From NCBI RefSeq assembly GCF_958295425.1, contig NC_081146.1, positions 5,126,242 to 5,190,241 of the forward strand: 64,000 bases of DNA, in the 5' to 3' direction. Made by a program: the position numbers and the translations under genes. Shown piece after piece: positions 36,221-48,600 of this stretch. Source of the stretch: Solea solea. Taxonomy: Eukaryota > Chordata > Actinopteri > Pleuronectiformes > Soleidae. The first letter of the stretch is position 1. Each line of letters opens with the position of its first letter. The notes beneath the pieces are model-generated. The model saw only the letters and a list, made by a program, of their open reading frames with translations. It had not been told where the DNA came from and did no database searches.

Positions 36221-39200
36221 AATTTTATTCTGAAACTACCACTTTTTATGTTGTAACAGTGTCTGACTTCCTGTCTGGCTCCGCATCCAGCAAACAGTAT
36301 TGCCATGGGGGAGGTCGCTATATTTAGCGAGTATTCAGACCCCTCTAGCCACTCTTTTTCAAAAAAGCGACTCGACAAATCAAGCAACTTTTTCTGATGT
36401 TATTGGAGACTTTTGGAGACTGTGATGTGAAAGCATGCGTCGCTCTACAGGTCTTTGCACACAGGAAAGTGCAAACAATTTGAATACGTATTATAACGCA
36501 CCCTCCCATGAACGTCAAGCAGGATCAAAGACACTTTGGTTACTGTATGAGGACAAGGGGAAGAAACTGACAAGGTCACATCCTACATAAATGATTTTTT
36601 TACCAGGTATCACAATGCCACTTGAAAACATGACATTAGTCACTGCGCTTCTTTGTGCCTCGACCTCTATTAGGAAAAACAAACAAAAGTGTAACTCTAT
36701 ATAGCAGATGCTTTTGAACAAAGGCAGGAGAAACAGGGCACTTGATTTCAGTGTGACTGGGGGGTAATTTTGAGAAACAACTAACAGAGGCTCTCATGTC
36801 TAACTTGGGTACATTGCAAAGGTATTTATTATATTTATATTTACATTCAAACAGAATGCAGTTTTCATTTTAAATTAATTTCATATCACTTGACTCTAGC
36901 CACTGCCTGTTTTCAGTTCCACATGTCGCACCGCTACAAGAGGACAACAGTAAACTCTTTATCTAACTCGCCATTCATTATAGTCTGTCACTTTGATTTT
37001 ACCCATTTCATATCAGATGTCTGTCCTACATAGCAGGAACAAGAGTTGTTCACTTTTCATCAAGATAATTCACCATGGTAAATTCTGCTTCACACCAACG
37101 TCAATGGATCATATCAAAATCACCAACTAATGTCCAAGTAGATCAATGCAATGCCCTAATAGACCACCAACAGCCCAGTTTTCATTACTTTATTAACTCA
37201 GTAGAGTAAGATGGAAAAAACACTAAATGGGAAATCACGACAACAAGAAGAAGCTCCAACAGCTTTTAACTAACATGTAATAATGTTACAAAAATGCTTT
37301 GACTAAAACAAAGGGCCTAAATGGGAACTACATTTTAATCTGCCAGAAACACAATCTGTCAACCTGATCAAGATCAAGTGTGGCTCCTTCTTTATTTACA
37401 ATATAACCTGTGGATGAGAAGATGTGTTCAGACACACATATGTCTCTGGAACACACCCATATTTATAAGCCAGTTTACAGAGAGAAAGAGGTTAGGTTAT
37501 AAGCAGGTATTTGGTGCACAAAAAAGCAGAGAGGAGTCTCCTTAATGTACTGTAGGCTTGCATCTTCAAGATGTTGCTGCTGCTGTGCCTGCAGCTGAAA
37601 CTGTCATGACACGGTAGAAAACCTTAAATGTGCCCTCTGCTGGATTCTAAGGGGTTCTATTAAACAGGCACTGTCGAGATGGCAGCCTGCACTTCATGCC
37701 AATAATTACATAAACAAAAACATCTACACACTATAATATTGATTAAATATATATGATTAAAATAGGAACATTCCAGTGAGATAGCAACTTTTCCTCTCTG
37801 TGACATTTATTATAGTTTGTGCTTTATTCGACAAAAAACTAAATCAATAAGAAAGTCCAGTTCTTATTAACAATATATCCATGGCCTAATTTGTCAATTA
37901 TTTTACATTCTACAGTCTTTTACTCGGTTTTGTTACCAGACTGTGCAATGATAATGCTTGATAGGTTTGTGATGCTAACTCACCTAAACTGAGACTGACA
38001 GCATCCATTAGTGAATTTAAGTGTGCTCTCCATGTAACCAGGTGGAGCGTCTGCATCAATGTAAAAACCCATCCTCATTGCCATGCAACCCAGCTAACCA
38101 AGCATGCCCTTAGTGCCTTGACAAGCAAATAGGCCACTTCACTGGCACTGCTGCTGTAATTGGAGAGAAGATTTCACCTGGGTATGGCAGTGAAATCGCA
38201 TGGCTCAGTGATATACCCAGAGTATATTCTGCAGGCAATTTACCGAGAGCTGCATTCTTGACACCAGGTGCTGCCAGCACTGCCTTCATCCTTGAAGGGA
38301 GATTACATACATGAAGCTTCAGGGAGATGCTCTGAACTCATTTGAGTGGGCTAAGAAAGCCAATAGCAACATTTGAATGCAGTGGCTGCTGTTTGACCAG
38401 AGAGGCGGTAGATTTTAATCACAACATGTATAATTTCAATACTTTACACTTAACAGTGAAGATTTGCACTTGGATCAACAAATACCATTACACCTAAACA
38501 AGTGGTTTAGGGGTTTAGTTACACATTAATGTTTTTTTTGACAGACGTCTGTTAGGATAAAATGCCTTTTTTTCCCTTCTTTTTCTTGCTTTCTTTTAAA
38601 CAGCTGTTGGGACTCAAAAAATCCAACCTCTGCTATTTCTCTAAGGAGGAGGAGAAAGGAACAGGATGCACAACACTATGCTTGCTCATTACAAAAATCC
38701 AGGAAGTGATCATGGCATGGTTTTCATCCCAGTGGCTAAAGGCACTTTAACAATGTCAGACCCCCACATAGATCAGTCAGGTTGCTCAGTTCCCTGAATT
38801 CTTAAGCTAATCCTCTGAGAATTCAAAACACCATGAGAGCAATACACTAATTCTGTTTGGTTTGTATTGTTAAGATTCCCCTCACCAGCTGTCTCGTACT
38901 GCTTACACATTTGTAACAATGCCCTTATACATACTTATAAATTCTTCATTAATTAAGAAAGACTGGACTTCAAAACAAAGAAAATTAAGAAACTGCAAAA
39001 GCACAAATTTAATTATTCTATTTTTGATAGTTGTATTTTCTATAGCAATGGAAATATAACCCCTGGTATTTTTGTTGTTTTAAATCTATTACATAGTGAA
39101 TATTGAATTGAAGCTCAAAATTAAAAAAATTAAATTGCAATCGCAATATTGATCACAGAAATCGCAATGAGATATTTTCCTCAAATTGTCCAGCTTGTTA

Positions 39201-42200
39201 GCTGCTGAATAATACGAGGCAAACAAAGGCAGATGTCAGATGGGCAAAGGATGTGAAAAAGACTGAATTGCTCGAAACATGTAACACAAATGGAAAGGTC
39301 ATTAAAGTTAAGGTAACACTGAAATAGCTGTTGAGACATTACTAGATTTACAACTAATGATTAGAGGTGAACACTTGACTCACCAATAAATTGACTAATT
39401 GTTTCAGCTCTCACACCCCACTCTTTGTGCCACAGAACAGCTTTGTCCCATCCAGAACATGAAATATCAATTCTTCTATATGCTAATGTGATGTCAAAGG
39501 GGGCTGTAAAATCTTATTGAGTAGTTTTTCATAGTCGGGATCACAAAATGAGACAAGCCATCAGCCAGTGTACAGAAATTTCCCTTTATGGGCTTGACAC
39601 AGTTCTAGTTACACACTTCAGCAGCTTAATAACTTACATTTAGGGACCCACGAAAAACAGATATTCTTACCTATGAATATACAAGACTATGCCACATACA
39701 AGGAAAACTGAGGGGGTGATTAACAATGAACAGATGTGACACTAAGTGAAACCATGATGGGGTGTATCTCCTTCTGCTCTACGACGTTGCCGAAGCTACT
39801 TGTCAAGCATTCACTTAGGTAAGCAAGGCAATATGTCTAATAGCACGCTGCTACCTATCCTCGTAACTGTCCCCTAAGAGTAAATAACCTACGTGTCAGC
39901 GGCTGACCTGACAGAAAATTGCCTTATTGATCCCCACAACAAATTCCTGGTGTGGCCTTGTCTCCCAGTACCCACAGCAGCAGTTTTTCAGAGGTACCAT
40001 GGGGGAAACAATGTATAGCATGCGTGTGTGAGAGTGTGTGTGTGTGTTTGGACAAAAAGGTTTATCGGGAACTGGGAGATTACATTGTACTGCTGAGTCA
40101 TTTTCCTTAGACTCTGGTGAGACACAGGAAATCGCTCTTGCACATTATCAGTTGCAATGAAAACTAAAATAGGGAAAGAACACATATGGCTTTACTGAAG
40201 CGGCTATGGGGAAAACATTTCTTTGGAAAATCAAACACATACAAAACAAAAGGTAGACATGCGCTTACTTCCATTTCAATTCTGTATATGGAGCTGTAAT
40301 CTACAGGATGCACCTGGGGTGAGATTTTGACTTAAGCAGCAGCCTGTCAGTCCTCTCAAAGTATTCAGCCTCAAGGCACTGTTCAACACACCTTAGAGGG
40401 AACGTGTCAAATCATACACACAAACACCATTCCCCTGTGTGATCTTTGATTTGCTCTGGCCATCTGATAATCTTTTCTTCCTGTATTTTTTCTGTGCATT
40501 CAGGCTGCATAGGAGGAAGATTAAGGAAGATTAAGGAGGCTGGTTACTCTCACAACCTGCCCCAAAATAAACTGTTAAAAAAATCCTCCTGGTTCTCTTC
40601 TCTAATTTTAAATTTCTGAAGAAAATGTGGTGCACGGTCATGTGCTTCTTTTTTCATGCCACTGTACTAAGAGGTTTCATTGGTATACTACTTAACTTTA
40701 GACTATTTCAACACAAGCTGGGTGAAAATGAGAACTCTGAGACTTAATGATCAGCCCATTCTCATTCCAAGAGCATCATATACTGCCGCTCTGGCACGTA
40801 CCTCAGCATCGCCTTACAAACACACAGGGTATCCTTCCACGTCTGGAGGAGATGCACCGGGCACATTAGCTCATCCACACTGTAACGTCAAGCTGGTACT
40901 AAGCAGTCACTAGCAAGAAACACATATACTACTGTTACTTATGATTATTTACGATATATTATTGGTCAATGCTGATAATATTGACAAAATAAAAGTCTGT
41001 CTAAGCCAACAGAGAATATCCCCTAAGCCTGTCCTGGATATTTATCCTAACACTAACCTCATACTATGCTATGAGGGGGAACTATTCCATTACATTTACT
41101 CTGTATACATTTACCCTTGTTTTAAAGATTGCTACTCCAGCTCTGGCAACAACTTTTAAAAGAGAGGCAGACAATAAATACAATTAGATGTATATTAATA
41201 TTAGCAGAGCGTTTCAGACATGCTGAATCTGTCCCGTACGAACATACCAGTGAGTCTGTACATGCTCTAGTCTAGAGGAGCTCAGGACAAAGGGTTGTGA
41301 TCACAAAACATGAGCATGTTCATCACCTCTGCATTACACTATGTTTCCAGTGATTCCGTTACTGCAGCTTTACCGAGAAGGAGTCCCTGTATCCCTTCTC
41401 TAACATTAGACGATCATATGTGTGTGCCAAGAAACCACATCAGGGGTTTATGAAAACAAATGCTTTAGTACATTGGTGTTCGACTCTGAGTGACAAGAAC
41501 TAAATTAGAGCCAGACGTTTCATGGTGTTATCAGCCAACAGTTGACCCCTGGGGACTCATAAGACCTCAAACACAATTCAAAGATTTTCCAGAAAGCGAA
41601 GAGGAGGCACATGAGTGGGCTAAAGGAAAAGACTGCAGGATTATAAATTAAAGTGAATGATGAAGGAAGGAGTGAAAGAGCAATAACTTACATAGGGCCT
41701 TTAGCTAGGAAAGCAGAATTTCAGTGAAAACAGCCACATGACCCATAAATCGCAATTGTTTTCCTTGAGTAGTCCAATAAAATAAGGTAGTTCCACTCAC
41801 AGGCTGGGGGTGGGAGACTACAATGTGCTGAACGGGCACTTTCCAAGAGCTGCTCTCCTGGACCCTGTGTCAATAACCGGCTGCAGGAAATTCCTAACCC
41901 TGATTCATTCAGACACTGTTTTTGTTAGTGAGGATGAGTGCGAGGTGACCTCTGGCCCGAATATCATCGACATGATGACAGTGAGAAGGCAGAGAGGACT
42001 GTGATAGTGCTCATCTCTGAGGGGAAAACAAACTGCACCCTCTGCGAAGTCAACTTCGCAGAAGTTAGTGTCTATAATGGACAACTTCAAAGCAAGATTT
42101 GCTAATGTTTCTAAATTTATGGCGATGTGATGTCTGTCAGTATTAGGTGGCCTTTGTCCAACAAAAAACTTCAGCAACAAGGAGAATGGTCTTGTCCAAG

Positions 42201-42359
42201 AGCTCTGTTTGGACAGTTTTACTGTTTGAGCTAAACACATAAATGTGATTTGTCTGGTTGGCACTTATGGTGGCGCTTGGAAAGACAAACATTTCTCAAC
42301 TTCTGCCACAGACAACTTGAACAAAACAAAACAGACTCACAATGCAGTTCGGTGATGCT
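36221..42359. other. Non-coding stretch, mostly unique sequence
   Basis: No gene recognised. A possible fragment of the same repeat type as 36124-36220 occurs at 39112-39178 (TGCAATCGCAAT, AAATCGCAATGAG). Short direct repeats GGAAGATTAA lie near 40515. Confidence 0.4.
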
Positions 42360-42374
42360 TGATGCTTGAGTTCT

Positions 42375-42440
42375 CAACGGGCCTGAAAATTACAACCCGA
42401 CCCGACCCAGCACGCAGATCTGGTCGGGTTTTTCGTCCCA
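42375..42440. mobile_element. CCCGACCCGACCC-type repeat end
   Basis: ACGGGCCTGAAAATTACAACCCGACCCGACCC followed by a reversed GGTCGGGTTTT word is recalled as the terminus of a dispersed fish DNA element. Only the end was recognised. Confidence 0.35.
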
Positions 42441-43315
42441 TTTACAATCAGTGAGAAGTGTTTCAGTTGATGCACGGTAAACATTCAATCACTTAATGAG
42501 ACTATTCAAGATTAGATTAAAAAGATACATTAGGTGATTGATCAATTCATTTCTTCGTCCTCCTAGTCACATGTATCCTTGTCTATCTATGGTCCTAGTG
42601 CTTTAGGATGTATAGGGTCTGTAGAGTACTTTTCTTCTGTACTTTAAACCTGTGGCAGGGTGTTGTAGAGTAAGGAGGAGGAATATGAATATTCATTGGA
42701 TAATCCCCACCAACCAATTTTTGTTTGAAATGCCCATTGCTACCGTGTATGTGTGAGTCAGCCTTAAGAGTGATCGTTATCTGTCGGGAGGTAAGGATAG
42801 TTTGACAGTGCAGAGCCTCATCAATCAGTCTCTACCTGATGAAGATGGGTCACTAACATCTATTGGAAATAACATGATGAAATGAGATCGGAGATTACAG
42901 TTGGGTGCAAATCTGTTCTGGAAGCAGTAATTACCCACATGAACATCTGCAAAGAGGTTTGGCCGAGGCTGAGACAAAGCAACTTCCCTGCAAAATATAT
43001 TCCAAGAAAGACAACATACACTGTACATTAACGCAGATCAAGCAAATGATGATGTATGTGTGTGTATGTGTAGAGGATGAGCTCAGCTGCTTGCTACAGT
43101 ATGCAGAACCAAAATGATGCATGCAAATCACATGAGAGTTGAACTGATTGAAAAACCGCAAAAAAAAGTCTGGAATGTTCAGAGCATTTAGAAGCCGTAC
43201 TGTTTATGCTAATGCGTGTCGGGAGACTTCAGGTACCCCAAAGCAATGGCACATTAACATTCTTGCTCAAATGTTAAGTGGATGAAAAAAGGGCTGATTC
43301 AGCACTTATATTACT

Positions 43316-43330
43316 GGGGGGGGGGGGGGG
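43316..43330. repeat. 15-base poly-G run
   Basis: Fifteen consecutive G on the plus strand. Confidence 0.97.
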
Positions 43331-43690
43331 ATAAGCAGGGGCCTATGGCACAAGGCAAAGACAGGAGAGAGTTGCGATGAAAGTGATACGGACATAGAAT
43401 GGGGAGTTAACAGGCTGAAAAGATGTACTAATCAATGAAAATGAATATGAAAACTACAGGGGGAAAAAAAGAAATATCACTGTTGTTGTGACAGATGCTT
43501 CAACAACCTTTCATCCACCTCAAGGATGTTGGATGTCTATGTTGTGAATATAGAACTAACCTCAGTCATCATTCTAAACCCATAGATCCACACCTGCCCA
43601 CCAGTTATGACTTAGAATTTTCCATGTCAGCTCATCACCTGACCCCATCGTCTGCCAGCCAGCTGCTCCTCTTTCACAGTTTACACTCTA

Positions 43691-43695
43691 GTATG

Positions 43696-43748
<53 letters not shown>

Positions 43749-43796
43749 GTATATGTATGTATATATATATATATATATACACACATATATATAAAT
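43691..43796. repeat. (TA)n microsatellite with TG variants
   Basis: About 105 bases of TA dinucleotide with TATG and CACA interruptions. Confidence 0.96.
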
Positions 43797-44739
43797 ATAG
43801 ATGATATCTATTAGTTACAGTGCTTCTCAAATCTGCTACATAGCCTTAGAATCTCTGCTTCCTCCCTACTGCCTCAACCTGCTATGATCAAAACCTGTTT
43901 GTCATCATATAACAGACATCTCTGCCTAAGTAATATTGTTTTATTTGGTCAAAGTGAATTTTGTGTGAACTTTAAGTGTAAGCTACCCTCAGGACCTAGT
44001 ACACATTATTATTCGCACATGTACTCACATGTAAATTATTTGACTAATGAAAAGTATTACTAACTATAATACATAAATAATATATAAACATATTACCTAA
44101 TTATTGACAAATAAATAGTTTATTACTGCTGCATGAATGGTTCACGCATTTGGAAAATAAAATAATCATTCTGTCTCATCAGTTCTACCTCCTCCGTGGT
44201 GTTGGACATGATATATAATGATTAAAAAAACAAAACAGAGGAAATGCCACTGGTGATTCTAGTTTGAAGATTTAGTAGCTCCTTCTCCAAAAATGGTCAC
44301 AAAAATGTGACAAAATGGTTGCAGTGCAGAGCCAAGACTTGACCTTTTACCATTACTTTAATCACATGGGGGGTGGTACACTACATTAGATTAACAGTGG
44401 GACACCTCAAGGAGACTGTAAAAATAATGTATCCTCTGATACTTAAGTGTTAAGTGTTCAGGAGGACACTGCACTAGATATGGACACATTGTTTAAAAAA
44501 AACAAAAAAAATCCCCAAGAGCAAATCCCATGGCAACAAAAACTCCTCAGTGTGGGCCTGTGTTTTAACTGGGTTTTATCCAGTAATATTCAGCCCGTGT
44601 CCAATAGTGTGGGAGTGGTTATGCTTATTAATCAGCAGCCAGCTACCCTCTCTGAGCTGTTGGGCAGCTTCCTACTTGTTGGCACACGAATTGGGAATGG
44701 AAGCTGTTTATACGGTTTTGCTGTCTGAGGCAAACACAC

Positions 44740-45450
44740 TGATTCATGTCTCCATGACATCAGGGTATGTTGCATTGATTTGGATTCAGTGCCCAGAGAT
44801 TGCTCTAACTTTTACCATAACTGGCTTTTTCCCCAATTTTAACCTCAACTTAAATCTAACCTTAAAGTCGTCATCATCAAGGTCAAACATTAATGAACAA
44901 GTGTACTGTTTATTGATGTTTTACAGAAATGAATTATACTACCCAGAAGGATGTTTTTAAGTGTGTAATTGCTATAAAAAATAATTTAGTTTTTCTTAGC
45001 TTTAGAATAAGTCATGTACCGTAGGCATGTACTTTAGGCAATGGCCTTGCTTTAAAGAGGCCACCATCTTGCTTCTACATTTTTCTACAACAACACTAAT
45101 AGTCTTTTTGTCCCTATGAAGACAACGAGCCCCCTTAATGTGACCGGTTGTAACAGTATCCACAACAAGGAGGGTAATAACTAGATGTCATGTGACATGA
45201 ATGAAATTAGGTTCTGCCCCTTTAGGAACAGGTTTTGGTCTCAATGAAGACTGCTGGTTTTGACAAGGTCAGTGTTTATTCCAGAAAACATGCTAAAGAG
45301 GTAACAAAAACAAATAAACACACACAGAGTCTGGTTTCCATTACTTCAGAGGACATTACATTGACTTACCTTAGTTTTCTACTGGCCTAACCCTGACCTC
45401 ATCCTAACATACCACATGTATGCCTTTAGCAAGTCAACCATAATGTGACT
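44740..45450. repeat. Degraded dispersed repeat(s)
   Basis: Contains words recalled from fish genomic repeats: AACCTCAACTTAAATCTAACC, GTCCCTATGAAGACA, GAGGACATTACATTGACTTAC and GGCCTAACCCTGACC. The copies are eroded, and neither boundaries nor class could be fixed. Confidence 0.4.
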
Positions 45451-45584
45451 CTGTACACTAATGGGTAAAGCTAAATAATCTAAATATTCCTCAACAGTTG
45501 GGCTATGATATTGTACAGATGCATGTTCTGCAAAACGCTGTCAGACTCGAGTCTGTCTGTCGGTGCAGATACACGATATGCAAA

Positions 45585-45660
45585 ACCCCCCCTTGTTGAT
45601 TTTTAGTCGAAATTTCAGAGTTTCAGTAGACCAAGAATTTCTTTGGTTGATTACAGCCCT
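45585..45660 (-). mobile_element. TAGGGCTG-ended repeat fragment
   Basis: The minus strand reads TAGGGCTGTAATCAACCAAAG and then TTCTTGGTCTACTGAAAC, the same kind of end as at 12.6 kb. Confidence 0.45.
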
Positions 45661-48600
45661 AATTCAGACACTACCTTTTTAAAGAGGCAACAGACAACTT
45701 TCATGTCCTTAGTGGTTTCTATGACTGCAGTAAAGACATAGCAGTAGCAAAACATTAGTAAAGACACCAGTACTTTTCCTCAGAGCTGATGTGTTGCATC
45801 AAAATAAGCTACAGTATTCTCTCTTTTGTCTGACACACAGCCTAGAAGCCAGACTTGGCCTTTCACAGCAACATGCTGATGATATGCCCCAGTGTGGTTT
45901 ACATTACTGATGAGTTATATAATTACAGACAGTGTCACTGTCATCATTGGATATTAAGGTGACAGACAAACCAAAGTGACAGAGCAATGTAGCCCAGATT
46001 ATAATATTAGTGAGTGAAACAGCATGGCCTCTAACTAAGAATACTTTATGTTTATTTCACTGGGCAGGATGATGGGAGCTAGGCAGACTTGACAGAAAAC
46101 TCTCAACAGGCCGAGTATACTTGTAGAGCAGCACAGAATTTCTAATACAGAATAAAGACGGAACAACAAACTAGCAGATGGTGCAAAAAAGACAGAAAAG
46201 GAGAGCGAGTAAACGAAGGAGACTGAGAAATGTTAAAATCATATAAAACAATGTGCAGGTAGTGATGCAACAGAAGTGGAAATCCGAAGTTAAAGATTTA
46301 AGACGAGTTCTACAACCAGAAAGCTAATGCTCCCATTCATTCATACTCACAATAAATTATTGACGACACCACTGAATAAATGTGTTCAGCGTACAGGGAG
46401 GGGAAGATGAATTGCCCAGTGTGAGTCCCCCAAGATAACCTCTAGATAACAGCTGTAAGACCTGGTTTATCAAAATCAATGACTTGTTTTTAACCAACTA
46501 CCCTGTTTACACACTAATTCTGTAAAGTGTGCCATCATGTTGACCACTCATTTCAAATTTGTGAAACGCTAAGTGTGTACTATATAATGAAATTGAAAAT
46601 AGAAAGAGAGTGCAAAGCAGTTCAACAGCAGCTAAGTGCAAACTGCAATATTTATGCTAAATTCTCTAATGAAAATCATATATGCTGTTATTAGTTTGAG
46701 TCTTCAGAATGTTAAGAAAATCAGATAGTAATTCCAAATAAATCACTCATATAAAATTAAAGGCAATCTCCCTTTAGGTGGATTTAATATAGTTTATCAG
46801 ATGGCAATAAGGAGGAAAACATCCTCCAATTAAATAGAGCAGAAAATCTTGATTTATCAGCCCACATAAAATTACTCTGCAATTATTTTCTTAGTCAATC
46901 AATCATTAGAGGCTTTAGTGGAAAACATTCCCCACATACAGATTCTCAGTTGTGATTACACACTGCTTTTCTTTGTCTTATGTAACAGTAAATTCAATTG
47001 CTCCGTTTATGTTATCCATCAAAAGCCTAAAACTCAATTTAAGGAAGTCACCCTGAAATTAAAAAAAAAATAAAATAAAAAAATTGATAAAGGTCATTTG
47101 TTCTAATAATCAACATTTTATTGACAAAATGATTAACCAATAGCAATTAGTAGTCGGGCTGATTGTTCATGATCATTTGACCTTAGTGTCACAACTTTTA
47201 TGGTCTTAAACTCAGATAGTTACACCTATAGCTCTAAGCAGTTATTTAGATTTGACTTTCCTCTGAATGTCAAATTCAGTTATCTCCAGGGGTCTGAGAA
47301 GCAACATCAATCCTCTCTCTGGCAGGTTGCTGTGTGACTCCATGGGGAAATAAGCGAAAATCAATGCCAAAGTTTGGAAAACACTTTTGCATTAATACGA
47401 ATAGTGCTTTTTGTAGCAGTGCCAACCCCTCCACTGTCAGCTTGGTATGCCTGTGGCGGCCTGTGCTGAACAAGAGTCCCATGTTTGTTTTGGTTTGGAC
47501 TTTTCTGCTCCGTTAGCTCCTTCAGCTCTGTTAGCGTTGTGACTTCACTTCTGGGGCCAACAGACCCTGCATGTTCTGTTGCGAGCTTTGCTTCAGAATC
47601 AAATTAAGTAAAGACACATATCCAGATATTAGCCAGCTGCCGGAGGGAATATGAAACACGGATGAGTCAACTCACCACAATAAAAAAGTATTTGTATACA
47701 TTCATTATCACTTATGAGTGCATCATTTCAAGCTTAATGCATTACTAATTACCCCCGCCAATGTTTTCAGTATCATCTGTCGGTTCCACTGTTAGCAGAA
47801 AAAGCAACTCAGCTGATTTTCTTGACCTTTCTTGACTTTTTGGTGGGAGAGTGTAGCGAATCTGAGTTAAGGATCAAATACTGGAGATGACAACATTGCC
47901 AGACAGGATGTTTTTCAATGCAATGGTTTCACAATAAATCCATCTAAAATATAAAAGGTATATTGGTACAGGTAAAATTTGGTGCAGATCTGGATACATC
48001 TGGATTTGAGTGTTGCCAGGGAGTGTGTGAGGTTATTTTGTTTTGACAAAAAAGAAAAAAAAACACTCCCTAAACCAGATCTGCATTGACCCAAGTAAAC
48101 AGCAATTGATGCAAGTAAAAGGTATGGATGTTGTGCATAATTATTTCAACACAGGTAGGTAGTTAGATAGATACTAATCCTTATTTGTCAATAAACCTCA
48201 CTGCTTTTAATTATGCACCAACACTGTTGCAATCTATACAAACGGCCCATGATGTCAGAATCAGTTATGCAAGCTTTAAATTACAACAGTAATTGCATCA
48301 GAGTCATTTAGCTACACTCGAGATTTCAGAAAATAATTGGACCCTGATGATAATCAGCATCATGCACCTTTCCAGTTTAGTCATTTAAAAAGACCACAGA
48401 AAATGTTGTAGTATGTTCATTTCCTCCTTGTGTAGCTCGTCTTAAACACACCTCCAATAACTGAGCCTTGAATGTCCATTTGTAACCATGATTCCCATGC
48501 TCTTTGATCCAACAGTATACTGTATATCTTTGCATCTACTGTAATTTATGCAAGATGCTCTGACAGCAACAAACCTTGAGGTCAGTTAGAAAACCATTTG

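Larger units (their letters stand above)
42441..44739. other. Non-coding stretch with simple repeats
   Basis: Contains a 15-base G run and the TA microsatellite listed separately. No gene was recognised. Confidence 0.45.

Noticed and set aside
38562..38750. Exon after TTTCTTTTAAACAG at about 38603
   Set aside because: The acceptor-like sequence is plausible, but the downstream frame has no recognisable content and no good donor was seen.
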